Source: Rubripirellula lacrimiformis (GTDB lineage Bacteria; Planctomycetota; Planctomycetia; Pirellulales; Pirellulaceae). Taken from it: a stretch of 64,000 nucleotides of DNA. The stretch spans positions 8,246,001-8,310,000 of the forward strand of contig NZ_CP036525.1 of assembly GCF_007741535.1 (NCBI RefSeq), read 5' to 3'. How positions within the stretch are numbered: position 1 is the first letter of the stretch; each line of letters starts with the position of its first letter. Under the pieces are notes generated by a model. That model made no database searches. It worked only from the letters and a program-made list of their open reading frames with translations, and was not told where the DNA came from. This document shows, piece after piece, positions 9,428 to 17,535 of the stretch. Made by a program: the position numbers and the translations under genes.

Positions 9428-10453
9428 ATGATGTGGGTGGAATTCTTCTGTGGCATCGGTGGAGTCGCCGAAGCGATGCGTCAATTGGCTTCCGATGGCG
9501 GGCGTGCCGATCTGAAAACCTACCACGCCATCGACATCGATCACGACTGTGGCCGCGTCTACCAGCACAACTTTGGGCTGGCGGTGGATTGCCGAACGAT
9601 CGAATCGGTCCATTGGGACAACCTAGCCGACGCAGGCAAACTGACCAGCCACAGCAACACGGCAAAACATGGCAACCCAGGGGGCCTAGCCGGTCCGGGC
9701 AACCCGATCGACCAACAGGATGGACGGGACAGGAAACTCGAGACCGCCGGTGATCACGATCCTGTTCATTGGTGGCTTTCGCCGCCCTGCCAACCGTATT
9801 GCCGCCGCGGCACGGGCGATTACGTGAACGATCGTCGCTGCGATGCACTGCTGGCGCTGATCGCCTGGATGCGGGCTCAGCCCAAGCGGATCCCTGCAAA
9901 GATCGTGATCGAAAACGTTCCGCTATTCGCATCATCGTCACACGCAGACCAACTTCGCGATGCGCTGTGCATCAACGGCTATCGGATCACCGAGGCGACG
10001 CTATGCCCGACGCAGTTTGGGATCCCCAATCGCCGCCTGCGTTACTACATGATCGCGAATCAATCCCACCAGGTTTCGATCGATGTGCCCGCAGATGCTT
10101 CGCTGCGCTTCACGATTCCCGACATCTTGGATCCCATGCCGAACGTCGATTCAACGCGATGGATCTCGCCACAGATTGCAAACGATTACGCCGCCGCAAT
10201 GGACGTGGTGGACGCCGATGATGCAGCGGCGACCAGTGCATGCTTTGCCAGCGGATATGGCAAATCGATGATCCGCAGCGGATCCTACGTTCGACACGGC
10301 GAACGGCTACGAAGGTTTTCGCCCACCGAAGTGTCACGATTGATGGGGTTCTCGGCACGGTTCCAATTCCCACCGGACCTATCGGATCGCAAACGTTGGA
10401 AGATGCTAGGCAACAGCCTATCGATCCCCGTCGTGAAATCGTTACTGCTGTAA
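9428..10453 (+). CDS. Dnmt2-like (TRDMT1-type) cytosine-C5 methyltransferase
   Basis: 341 aa. All C5-methyltransferase motifs are in order: motif I FCGIGG (7-12), motif IV SPPCQPY with catalytic Cys121, motif VI ENV (162-164), motif VIII QFGIPNRRLRYY (196-207), motif IX RFSPTEVSRLMGF, motif X GNSLS (328-332). The target-recognition region is short and carries CFASGYG (272-278) followed by a GS pair, which lines up with the CFT-x-GYG signature that distinguishes Dnmt2 tRNA methyltransferases from DNA methyltransferases. The motif IV context (PPCQPY, then basic residues, GD, DxR) also matches Dnmt2. Bacterial Dnmt2 is known in a few lineages such as Geobacter. No restriction gene is nearby. tRNA cytosine-38 methylation is the favoured role; an orphan DNA methyltransferase is the alternative. 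Confidence 0.75.
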   Translation: MMWVEFFCGIGGVAEAMRQLASDGGRADLKTYHAIDIDHDCGRVYQHNFGLAVDCRTIESVHWDNLADAGKLTSHSNTAKHGNPGGLAGPGNPIDQQDGRDRKLETAGDHDPVHWWLSPPCQPYCRRGTGDYVNDRRCDALLALIAWMRAQPKRIPAKIVIENVPLFASSSHADQLRDALCINGYRITEATLCPTQFGIPNRRLRYYMIANQSHQVSIDVPADASLRFTIPDILDPMPNVDSTRWISPQIANDYAAAMDVVDADDAAATSACFASGYGKSMIRSGSYVRHGERLRRFSPTEVSRLMGFSARFQFPPDLSDRKRWKMLGNSLSIPVVKSLLL

Positions 10454-10474
10454 ATTAGGTTTCCAGCAAAGTAG

Positions 10475-10508
10475 GCCGGATCAAGCAGCGCAGCGACGCA
10501 GATCCGGC
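10475..10508. repeat. Inverted repeat in a convergent gap
   Basis: Eight-bp perfect arms GCCGGATC (10475-10482) and GATCCGGC (10501-10508) enclose an 18-nt loop rich in GCAGCG. A second imperfect palindrome-like stretch (CGGCAGGTCGC, then GGAAGCCTGCC) lies at about 10588-10618. Both sit between the convergent methyltransferase and DUF58 genes, where they could act as transcription-end structures. Confidence 0.6.
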
Positions 10509-10625
10509 AATCACACACCCCAAACACCACCGAGCAATCCGATATACGGCGTTTCGCTTGGCCCGGCTTACGTTGCTTTTCCGTCGGCAGGTCGCACCAA
10601 CCGGCTGGAAGCCTGCCCTACGTTC

Positions 10626-11528
10626 TTACAGGCGTTGTTGCCGTCCCAACAGGTACTCCGTCAACGCCTTGTCGAAGGGCATGCTGGTATCCAGCGGGAC
10701 GTAGTCGACGTGCAACTTGTGGCAACCGGCACGGTAGGCTTCGCGGAATTCATCCAGCTGTTTCAGGTAGTCTTCGCGGAACCCGGTCGCGTCGACCGTC
10801 ACCATGGCACCGCTTTCCGCGTCTTCGAATTGAACCGGTCCATCGTAGGGAAAATTCACTTCGGCTTCGTCCATGACATGGAACACGATCACATCGTTGC
10901 CACCGTGCCGCAGCCGGGCCAAGCCTGAAATCACATCTTCGGGCGAACCGGTTTCGGTGTCCGAGGGCAGCAGATCGGAAAACAGCATCACCAGCGAATG
11001 CTGTTTCAACATCGCTGCTAATTGAGTCAACGAGGCTGGCAGATCGGTCCGCCCGGTTGGCTTCAACCGCGTCAGCGCGGCCATCACATCCCCCAGGTGA
11101 CCGCGACGGCTGCGGGCTGGTAACAACGCACGCATCTTTTCGTCGAACGAGATCAGACCGACGGGATCCTGCTGCATCGTCATCAGGTAGGTCAGCGACG
11201 CGGCCAGACAAGTGCAGTATTCGAACTTGGTCATCGAACCGCTCTCGGTAAAGCCCATCGACTTTGACAAGTCCATCACCAAGTACCCGGTCAGGTTCGT
11301 CTCGGCCTCGAAACGTTTGGTGTAATACTTGTCCGTCTTTGCATAGACCAACCAATCGATCAGCCGCGGATCATCGCCACGGTTGTACCGGCGGTGTTCG
11401 CTGAACTGAACCGAAAATCCCTGAAACGGACTGCTATGCAAACCTTGCAAGAACCCACGCACCACCATCCGGGCGCGAAGATCAAGTCGCTGGATCGACT
11501 GCAACGATTCCGGAGTCAGCAGAGACAT
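10626..11528 (-). CDS. DUF58 domain protein (vWA-like)
   Basis: 300 aa, no signal peptide or membrane helix. It has the DUF58 core GDDPRLIDW (51-59) and a von Willebrand-like segment VMDLSKSMGF whose DLSKS (86-90) is a near-MIDAS metal site. DUF58 proteins pair with MoxR AAA ATPases; here the MoxR gene ends 86 bp upstream on the same strand. The pair is thought to act as a chaperone system for metal or protein complex assembly (family knowledge). The BatA-like gene expected to follow is displaced by the methyltransferase. Confidence 0.88.
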   Translation of the reverse strand: MSLLTPESLQSIQRLDLRARMVVRGFLQGLHSSPFQGFSVQFSEHRRYNRGDDPRLIDWLVYAKTDKYYTKRFEAETNLTGYLVMDLSKSMGFTESGSMTKFEYCTCLAASLTYLMTMQQDPVGLISFDEKMRALLPARSRRGHLGDVMAALTRLKPTGRTDLPASLTQLAAMLKQHSLVMLFSDLLPSDTETGSPEDVISGLARLRHGGNDVIVFHVMDEAEVNFPYDGPVQFEDAESGAMVTVDATGFREDYLKQLDEFREAYRAGCHKLHVDYVPLDTSMPFDKALTEYLLGRQQRL

Positions 11529-11614
11529 GAAACCAGGGTGGTGGAGACGTGAAGTTTACGATGGAAGCAAGCCGAGCGATTCGCGAAGACCTGAATCCCC
11601 ACGACGGCCACTGG

Positions 11615-12739
11615 TCACTTTTTCTTTGCCATCTTCTCGGGCTCCGGTGGCTGGATGTCTTCCAACAGCCGTGCGACGATCGCGTCGGTATCCATGCCTT
11701 CGGCCTGAGCCTGAAAGTTGGTGGCCATCCGATGGCGCAGCACTGGCACCGCGATGCGTTTGATGTCGTCCGGGTCAATGCTGAACCGACCGTCCATCGC
11801 GGCCAGCGCTTTGGCACCGGCGATCAAGTTTTGGCCTGCGCGTGGGCCGGCCCCCCAGTCCACCAATTCACGGATGTACTTGGGCGCCGTTTCGTCGGCC
11901 GGACGAGTCGCCCGCACCAACTTGGCGGCGTAGCGGATCACGTACGGATTGACCGCGACGCTGCCGACCAACTTTTGGACATTCAGGATCGCGCGTGCCG
12001 ACAGCACTTTGTTGACCGTGGGCGAATCGCCACGACTGGTCGCCGTCAAAATCTGTTCTTCTTCGGCAGCCGACGGATAGCCCACTTTGATGTTGAACAT
12101 GAACCGGTCCAACTGGGCTTCCGGCAACGGGTACGTCCCTTCCTGTTCGATCGGGTTCTGTGTGGCGATCGTAAAGAACGGCGGCGGCAGATCGTAGGTG
12201 TCGCGGCCAATGGTGACTTGGCGTTCCTGCATCGCTTCCAACAGGGCGGCCTGAGTCTTCGGCGGCGTCCGGTTGATTTCGTCCGCCAGCAAGATATTCG
12301 TAAAAATGGGGCCTTCGACAAAGCGAAAACTGCGACGGCCGTGTTCGTCTTCTTCTAGAACCTGGGTCCCGGTGATGTCCGAGGGCATCAAGTCCGGAGT
12401 AAACTGAATTCGCTTGAACGAAACGTCTAGGATATCGGCCAACGTGCTGACCATCAGCGTCTTGGCCAGACCGGGAACGCCTTCCAGCAGCACATGACCA
12501 CGCGTAAAGATCGCGGCCAATAATTGTTCGATCACATCGCTTTGTCCGATGATGACCTTGGCAAGCTCTGATCGCATGGTCTGCTGGTGATCAGAAAACT
12601 CTCGCAACACGTCGCCCAGATTGCGAGCCGGTGCCGACGAACCGGCCGCGGATTGGCTGGAAGCGGCCGGTGGTGGATTCGGCGAATTGGAACCAGCCGG
12701 GTTAGGGCCAGGTGGTGGCACAGGAGGAGGACCGCTCAT
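11615..12739 (-). CDS. MoxR family AAA+ ATPase
   Basis: 374 aa. After a Pro/Ala/Ser-rich N-terminal tail of about 40 residues come Walker A GVPGLAKT (87-94), Walker B LLADEINR (150-157) and the MoxR-typical RTPPKTQAALLEAMQE and FFTIATQNPIEQEG segments, then a lid domain to the end. The frame stays open about 73 codons further upstream, but the ATG at 12739 is preferred because the sequence before it is not MoxR-like and an AAGGA lies upstream. This ATG overlaps the ATG of the divergent plus-strand gene (shared CATG). Role: ATP-dependent chaperone working with the DUF58 protein (family inference). Confidence 0.9.
   Translation of the reverse strand: MSGPPPVPPPGPNPAGSNSPNPPPAASSQSAAGSSAPARNLGDVLREFSDHQQTMRSELAKVIIGQSDVIEQLLAAIFTRGHVLLEGVPGLAKTLMVSTLADILDVSFKRIQFTPDLMPSDITGTQVLEEDEHGRRSFRFVEGPIFTNILLADEINRTPPKTQAALLEAMQERQVTIGRDTYDLPPPFFTIATQNPIEQEGTYPLPEAQLDRFMFNIKVGYPSAAEEEQILTATSRGDSPTVNKVLSARAILNVQKLVGSVAVNPYVIRYAAKLVRATRPADETAPKYIRELVDWGAGPRAGQNLIAGAKALAAMDGRFSIDPDDIKRIAVPVLRHRMATNFQAQAEGMDTDAIVARLLEDIQPPEPEKMAKKK
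12722..12730 (+). promoter_or_regulatory. Strong Shine-Dalgarno deciding the start of the DUF4159 gene
   Basis: AGGAGGAGG lies 8 bases before the ATG at 12738. It is one of the few near-perfect ribosome sites in the window and fixes the start of the plus-strand gene. The same bases encode part of the poly-Pro tail of MoxR on the other strand. Confidence 0.75.
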
Positions 12740-15200
12740 GATGATTAACGCACATTCCTTTGCTGAAACGCATCGGCTGGCCTTTGCACAGACACAACGG
12801 CCGGACTTCAGTCCACCAAATCTTAGACGCTGGAAGCCCGCCAAGGCGAGGCGTCTGACGCTGGCGTTGGTAGTTTGGGTAGTTGTCACGGCGTTCTGCA
12901 GCCACACCACCCGCTGCTGGGCGGCGGAGGTCGATGCGGCGACCGTCCAACGGGCCATCGATCGCGGCGTTGCCTATCTTCGCAAGACACAAAGCGAACG
13001 CGGCAATTGGGACGAATACAGCGGGTATTCGTGCGGCCAAACCGCACTGTGCACGTTGGCGCTGTTGAATTGCGGGATCCCCAAGGATGACCCCACTGTG
13101 GCCAAGGCGATGAAGTACCTGCGATCGTTCGAGCCGCAGGAAACGTATTCGGTGTCGCTGCAAACCATGGTTTACTGCCAATTGGGTGCCGCCGGTGACC
13201 TGCCTCGTATCCGCCGCAACGCTCAGTGGTTGGTCGACACCCAGTTCCGCGAGGGTGCTGGCCCCAGCGGGCTTGGCGCTTGGAACTATGGAACGCAGCG
13301 AGGCGGGCCTGGCGATCCGTCGAATTCGCAATTTGCGATCCTGGCGTTGGGTGCGGCCGAGGAACGGGGCATCCAAGTCGAACCCGTCGCATTCGAATTG
13401 GCGATGCGATATTGGACCAACCGACAGCGGCCGGGCGGATCCTGGGCCTACAACTCTCGCGACCCCTCGGGCAGCATGACCTGCGCGGGCGTGGCATCGA
13501 TCATCATTTCCCGTGGCCGGCTGGGCGGGGGAACGTCTTCGATCGTGGGCAACCAAATCCGTTGCTGTGGTGGCGACGACGAACAAACCGATCCGGTCGA
13601 AGCGGGGCTGGATTGGCTGGGCCGCAACTTCACCACTTTGGTCAATCCGGGCGGCAACGGAATGACGCTTTATTACTACATCTACGCGCTCGAACGAGTC
13701 GGACGACTATCGGGGCGTCGTTTCATCGGCGGTCACGACTGGTACCGCGAAGGGGCCGAGCGACTGATCACGCTGCAGGACGACTTCCTGGGTTACTGGA
13801 AAGGCAACGGTGCGTTGGAACCCGAAGCGGTGGCAACGTCCTTTGCGCTGCTGTTCCTTAGCAAGGGAAAACGCCAGGTGGTCGTCGGCCGACTGCGATA
13901 CCCCGATGCGCCGAACGTGGATTCGACGAATTCGGTGGGCTGGAAACAGCATCCCGACGGAATGCGGCAACTGGTCCGCCAAGTCGAACGTGACTGGGGA
14001 CGCGACCTGACCTGGCAAACGATCGAAAGCGAATCGGCCAATCTTGCAGACCTGTTGCAGACGCCGGTCCTGGTGATCAGCGGCCGACAAGCGATCCGGT
14101 GGTCCGACAAGACATCCGAAACCCTTCGCCAATACACTCAACAGGGCGGCACGATCCTGTTCGAAGCCGATGGCGGGGACGGCTGCGGCGACGCATCCGG
14201 ATTCGGACGCAGTGTCATGAAATTATGCGGCGATTGGTTCGACGGTGCCAAACTAGAACGATTGCCGCCCGACCATCCGGTATGGTTCGCCGAAAAGAAA
14301 GTCGACCCGACGGCGATCAGCAAGAACTTCTGGATGTACGGGGTCCAGGCTTGCTGTCGCACCAGCGTGTTCTTCTCGCCACAAAGTTTGTCGTGCCGAT
14401 GGGAACTGGGGGACGTCCTGTTTCGCCGCAGCGAAATCGCACCGGCCGCAAAGGCCCAGATCACCGCGGCGGTCGGCATCGGCGAAAACGTGATCGCGTA
14501 CGCGACCGGGCGCGAATTGAAGGACAAATTGGAAAGCCGATTCGTGATCAACGATGGCAGCGACATCGACGCATCGCGAGGTTCGATCCACATGGCGACC
14601 TTGGACCTGGACGCGGGTGGCCAAGAAGCTCGCCGCGCCGTCCCGCATGCCGCCGCACTGGTCAAATCGCGCGTGCCGCTACGGATTCTAGCCGCGGACC
14701 AACCGATCGGATTTGACGCCCAATCGCTTGCCGACGTGCAGTTCCTGTGGATTCACGGCCGCACGGACTTCGCCTTCGACGACGCCCAACGCCAGGTGCT
14801 GGCCGACTTTGTTCGCGACGACGGCATCATTTTGGGGTCATCGGTGTGCGGCGGAGAAGCTTTTACGGAAGCATTTCGGCGGGAGATGAAAAAAATATTC
14901 CCAGCCTCTCCGCTGGAAACCGTCCCCCCCGACCATCCGCTGTGGCGGGCCAGTGGCGGGTTCGACCTATCCAGCGTCACCATCCGCACGCCGGGGGACG
15001 GGGGCAGGGGACTGGCCAAACGAACTGGTCGGCCATTGATGGAAATGGTCACGATTGACGATATCGCGGGCGTATTCTTCTCGCCGCTGGACATCAGCTG
15101 TGCCCTGGAAAGCCCCAATTCGGTCCAGTGCCCGGGTTACAGCACCGAGGACGCCGCCAAGATCGTGGCCAATCTGCTGCTGTTCGGGCTGCAACAGTGA
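12738..15200 (+). CDS. Exported prenyltransferase-repeat / DUF4159 protein
   Basis: 820 aa from the ATG at 12738, chosen for its AGGAGGAGG. A long basic n-region precedes one hydrophobic segment (about residues 43-58, ending CWAA), so it is probably exported or anchored. Residues about 65-390 contain squalene-hopene/prenyltransferase-like repeats (GVAYLRKTQ, GAWNYGTQRG, GGSWAYNSRD). The C-terminal half has two DUF4159-type modules, each with a glutamine-amidotransferase-like fold and a PPDHP motif (PPDHPVWF and PPDHPLWR). In planctomycetes DUF4159 proteins commonly lie beside MoxR/DUF58/BatA genes, as here, but divergent. The function of the complex is not established. Confidence 0.8.
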   Translation: MMINAHSFAETHRLAFAQTQRPDFSPPNLRRWKPAKARRLTLALVVWVVVTAFCSHTTRCWAAEVDAATVQRAIDRGVAYLRKTQSERGNWDEYSGYSCGQTALCTLALLNCGIPKDDPTVAKAMKYLRSFEPQETYSVSLQTMVYCQLGAAGDLPRIRRNAQWLVDTQFREGAGPSGLGAWNYGTQRGGPGDPSNSQFAILALGAAEERGIQVEPVAFELAMRYWTNRQRPGGSWAYNSRDPSGSMTCAGVASIIISRGRLGGGTSSIVGNQIRCCGGDDEQTDPVEAGLDWLGRNFTTLVNPGGNGMTLYYYIYALERVGRLSGRRFIGGHDWYREGAERLITLQDDFLGYWKGNGALEPEAVATSFALLFLSKGKRQVVVGRLRYPDAPNVDSTNSVGWKQHPDGMRQLVRQVERDWGRDLTWQTIESESANLADLLQTPVLVISGRQAIRWSDKTSETLRQYTQQGGTILFEADGGDGCGDASGFGRSVMKLCGDWFDGAKLERLPPDHPVWFAEKKVDPTAISKNFWMYGVQACCRTSVFFSPQSLSCRWELGDVLFRRSEIAPAAKAQITAAVGIGENVIAYATGRELKDKLESRFVINDGSDIDASRGSIHMATLDLDAGGQEARRAVPHAAALVKSRVPLRILAADQPIGFDAQSLADVQFLWIHGRTDFAFDDAQRQVLADFVRDDGIILGSSVCGGEAFTEAFRREMKKIFPASPLETVPPDHPLWRASGGFDLSSVTIRTPGDGGRGLAKRTGRPLMEMVTIDDIAGVFFSPLDISCALESPNSVQCPGYSTEDAAKIVANLLLFGLQQ

Positions 15201-15203
15201 ACG

Positions 15204-15214
15204 CCCCCCCCCCC
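15204..15214. repeat. Homopolymeric C11 tract
   Basis: Eleven consecutive C, four bases after the stop codon of the DUF4159 gene. With the G13 tract after the exporter gene it is the second long homopolymer placed just 3' of a stop codon. Confidence 0.85.
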
Positions 15215-15373
15215 ACCAGGACTGCAATTCACAGGGTAAAAAGTGCCTGACAAGCAAACTGGGCAAGAATCCGGCGGGAAGTACCTTGCCCAAAACCGCC
15301 TTCTCCTGCCATAATCCCGGGCCACTCATCAAAAAACCACCCAAATATTCACCTGTAGACCAAGATCTGATCG

Positions 15374-15538
15374 ATGTCCAAGAGCAAGAAGAAAGCGGAA
15401 ACGATCTTCCTCGTTTGCGAAGAAACCGGCGATTACAACTACTCGCTGAAACGCAAACCAGGCGGCGAAAAGCTGCGTTTGAAGAAGTACAGCGCCCGTT
15501 TGCGTAAGCACACCTGGCACAACGAAAAGAAGAAGTAG
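15374..15538 (+). CDS. rpmG: 50S ribosomal protein L33
   Basis: 54 aa, easily missed because of its length. After a basic start (MSKSKKKAET) comes IFLVCEETGDYNYSLKRK, then GEKLRLKKYSARLRKHTWHN and EKKK, which follows the L33 pattern (LxxTExGDxNY, LELKKYxPRLRKHTxHxE). L33 binds 23S rRNA near the E site. The sequence resembles the zinc-binding form, but of the four zinc cysteines only the first remains (CEET for CxxC, KYSARL for KYCPRL), so it should be zinc-free. It stands alone between DUF4159 and recJ, with a palindrome downstream (15609-15626). Confidence 0.9.
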   Translation: MSKSKKKAETIFLVCEETGDYNYSLKRKPGGEKLRLKKYSARLRKHTWHNEKKK

Positions 15539-15608
15539 TCTGCTTTCGAAGGCTCGTATCCTGGCCTAACAGCCGGTCGATTCGCCCCGAAACGGAACCT
15601 TTTGTCAC

Positions 15609-15626
15609 GGGATTCACAAGAATCCC
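15609..15626. terminator. Hairpin downstream of rpmG
   Basis: Perfect 7-bp arms GGGATTC and GAATCCC around ACAA, 70 bp after the L33 stop codon. There is no T-tract, so terminator function is uncertain. Confidence 0.4.
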
Positions 15627-15640
15627 CATCTGGAAAGGAC

Positions 15641-15660
15641 TTCTGGCGAAGTCCACGACG
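15641..15660 (+). repeat. Dispersed 20-bp repeat, copy 1
   Basis: TTCTGGCGAAGTCCACGACG. Near-identical copies occur at 25730-25749 and 55803-55822, always in non-coding DNA and upstream of a plus-strand gene (here recJ). Confidence 0.6.
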
Positions 15661-15755
15661 TTCCCCACGCGCGCCCACACTCGCCGGATCGTCCATCCAC
15701 AGACCGCCTGCGCTGCGGGCGTGAAATTCAACTGCCCGCCAGTACGGAGTCACGG

Positions 15756-17516
15756 ATGCAGCGGAAATGGCGGATCATTCCACACGATTCCTCCCGTGTC
15801 GAAATGTTGATGCGAGAGGCTCGAGTCCCCGCCGTCGTGGCGCAGGTGCTGGTCAGCCGGGGCGTCTACACCGCCGCCGACGCGTCTCAGTTTCTGGATA
15901 CGAAACTGAAGGCACTGCGAGAACCGCTGCTGCTGCCGGGCGTCCCCGAGGCGACCAAGATCCTGGTCGCGGCGATTCGTGCGAAGACCCCGATCGTGAT
16001 CTACGGCGACTATGACTGCGACGGCATGACCGGCGCAGCGATCCTGGTCAACGGTTTCCGGTTGCTCGGCGGCGACGTCAGCTATCACGTTCCCAATCGC
16101 CTGGAAGACGGTTACGGGCTGAACGAGAACGCGATTCGCAAACTGGCCAAACACGGCAAGAAAGTCATCGTGTCGGTCGACTGTGGGATCACGTCGGTCA
16201 GCCACGCCAAGCTGTGCAAAGAACTAGGAATCACGCTGGTCATCACCGACCACCACACCATTGGCGACGAATTGCCCGATGCGGATGCGATCGTCCACCC
16301 ACGTTTGCCCGGGACCGCCTACCCATTCGGTGAACTGTGCGGTGCCGGCGTGGCGTTCAAATTGGCATGGGCGATGTGCCAAGACATGTGTGGATCCAAG
16401 AAGGTGACCGAACCGCTGCGACGCTACCTGATGCAGTCGTTGGCCTTGGCCGGGATCGGCACGATTGCCGACGTCGTGCCGCTGTTGGACGAGAATCGGA
16501 TCCTGGTCGAACACGGCCTAAAGATGCTGCAGGCGGAACCACTGCCGGGTCTGGCCGAACTGATGAAGATCCTGAAACTGGACGAAGCCACCAGCCTGGA
16601 TACGGATTCGATCGCGTTCGCGATCGCACCGCGACTCAACGCGGCCGGCCGATTGGGCCAGGCCCAACTAGCCGTCGAACTGTTGACGACACCGGCGGGC
16701 GACCGAGCCAAAGCGCTGGCCGAATACATCCACGAACTGAACAACAGCCGCGACACGCTGCAGCGCAGCGTTTACCTGGCTGCCCAAAAACAAGCGAAGA
16801 ACGATTTCAATATCGAAGAGGATGCGGCGCTGGTCCTAGCCGGCGTGGGTTGGCACCAAGGTGTGATCGGTGTCGTCGCTGGTCGTCTGGCCGAAAAATA
16901 CGCCAAGCCGGTCCTGGTGATCTCGCAGGACGCGGCTGGGAAAGTCGATGCCGTCGGATCCGGGCGGGTCGGTGGCACCAACATCAACCTGTACGAAGCC
17001 CTGGCCGAATGCAGCGAACGATTGGTTCGATTCGGAGGCCACAAAGCGGCCGCCGGATTGACGATCGACGAACGGCAACTCGATGCGTTTCGCGGCGACT
17101 TCTGCGAAGCGGTCGCTCGCCAATGGGCCGAAAACGACGTGGTCCCCGAGATCGTGATCGACGCCGAAGCGCCGCTGGGACAACTGAACCTAGAATCCAT
17201 CAAACAGATCGAAATGCTGGCACCGTTCGGCGCCGGCAATCCGCGTCCGATCCTATGCTGCCGGGACGTGCGTCTGGACACCCCAGCGACCCTGATGGGC
17301 AAGACCAAGGCCCACCTGACGGTGAACCTGCGGCAGGGCAACAAAGTGATTCGCGCCGTTGCCTTCGGTTGCAGTGAATGGTGCGACGAGCTGAACACGA
17401 CCGATGGCCCAATCGAAATCGCCTACCGTCCGGTGATCAACGAGTTCCGCGGTTTTCGCAAAGTCGAAATCCACCTGGTGGACTGGCAACCAACCAAGAA
17501 GCCAGCCACCGTCTAA
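15756..17516 (+). CDS. recJ: Single-stranded-DNA-specific exonuclease RecJ
   Basis: 586 aa, a normal length. DHH-family motifs are complete: YGDYDCDGMTGA (83-94), DCGITS near 143, the DHH triad (165-167) in TDHHTIGDELPDA and HPRLPGTAYPF. The DHHA1 domain has GGHKAAAGLTI, and a C-terminal OB-like part follows. RecJ degrades single-stranded DNA 5' to 3' with Mn/Mg in recombination and repair. The ATG is preceded by CGGAG. The gene runs into the 105-bp repeat array after its stop. Confidence 0.96.
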   Translation: MQRKWRIIPHDSSRVEMLMREARVPAVVAQVLVSRGVYTAADASQFLDTKLKALREPLLLPGVPEATKILVAAIRAKTPIVIYGDYDCDGMTGAAILVNGFRLLGGDVSYHVPNRLEDGYGLNENAIRKLAKHGKKVIVSVDCGITSVSHAKLCKELGITLVITDHHTIGDELPDADAIVHPRLPGTAYPFGELCGAGVAFKLAWAMCQDMCGSKKVTEPLRRYLMQSLALAGIGTIADVVPLLDENRILVEHGLKMLQAEPLPGLAELMKILKLDEATSLDTDSIAFAIAPRLNAAGRLGQAQLAVELLTTPAGDRAKALAEYIHELNNSRDTLQRSVYLAAQKQAKNDFNIEEDAALVLAGVGWHQGVIGVVAGRLAEKYAKPVLVISQDAAGKVDAVGSGRVGGTNINLYEALAECSERLVRFGGHKAAAGLTIDERQLDAFRGDFCEAVARQWAENDVVPEIVIDAEAPLGQLNLESIKQIEMLAPFGAGNPRPILCCRDVRLDTPATLMGKTKAHLTVNLRQGNKVIRAVAFGCSEWCDELNTTDGPIEIAYRPVINEFRGFRKVEIHLVDWQPTKKPATV

Positions 17517-17535
17517 TCACCGCTATCCGCTGGAT

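Noticed and set aside
9428-10453. Restriction-modification system
   Set aside because: No endonuclease or specificity gene flanks the methyltransferase, and its recognition region carries a Dnmt2-type motif.
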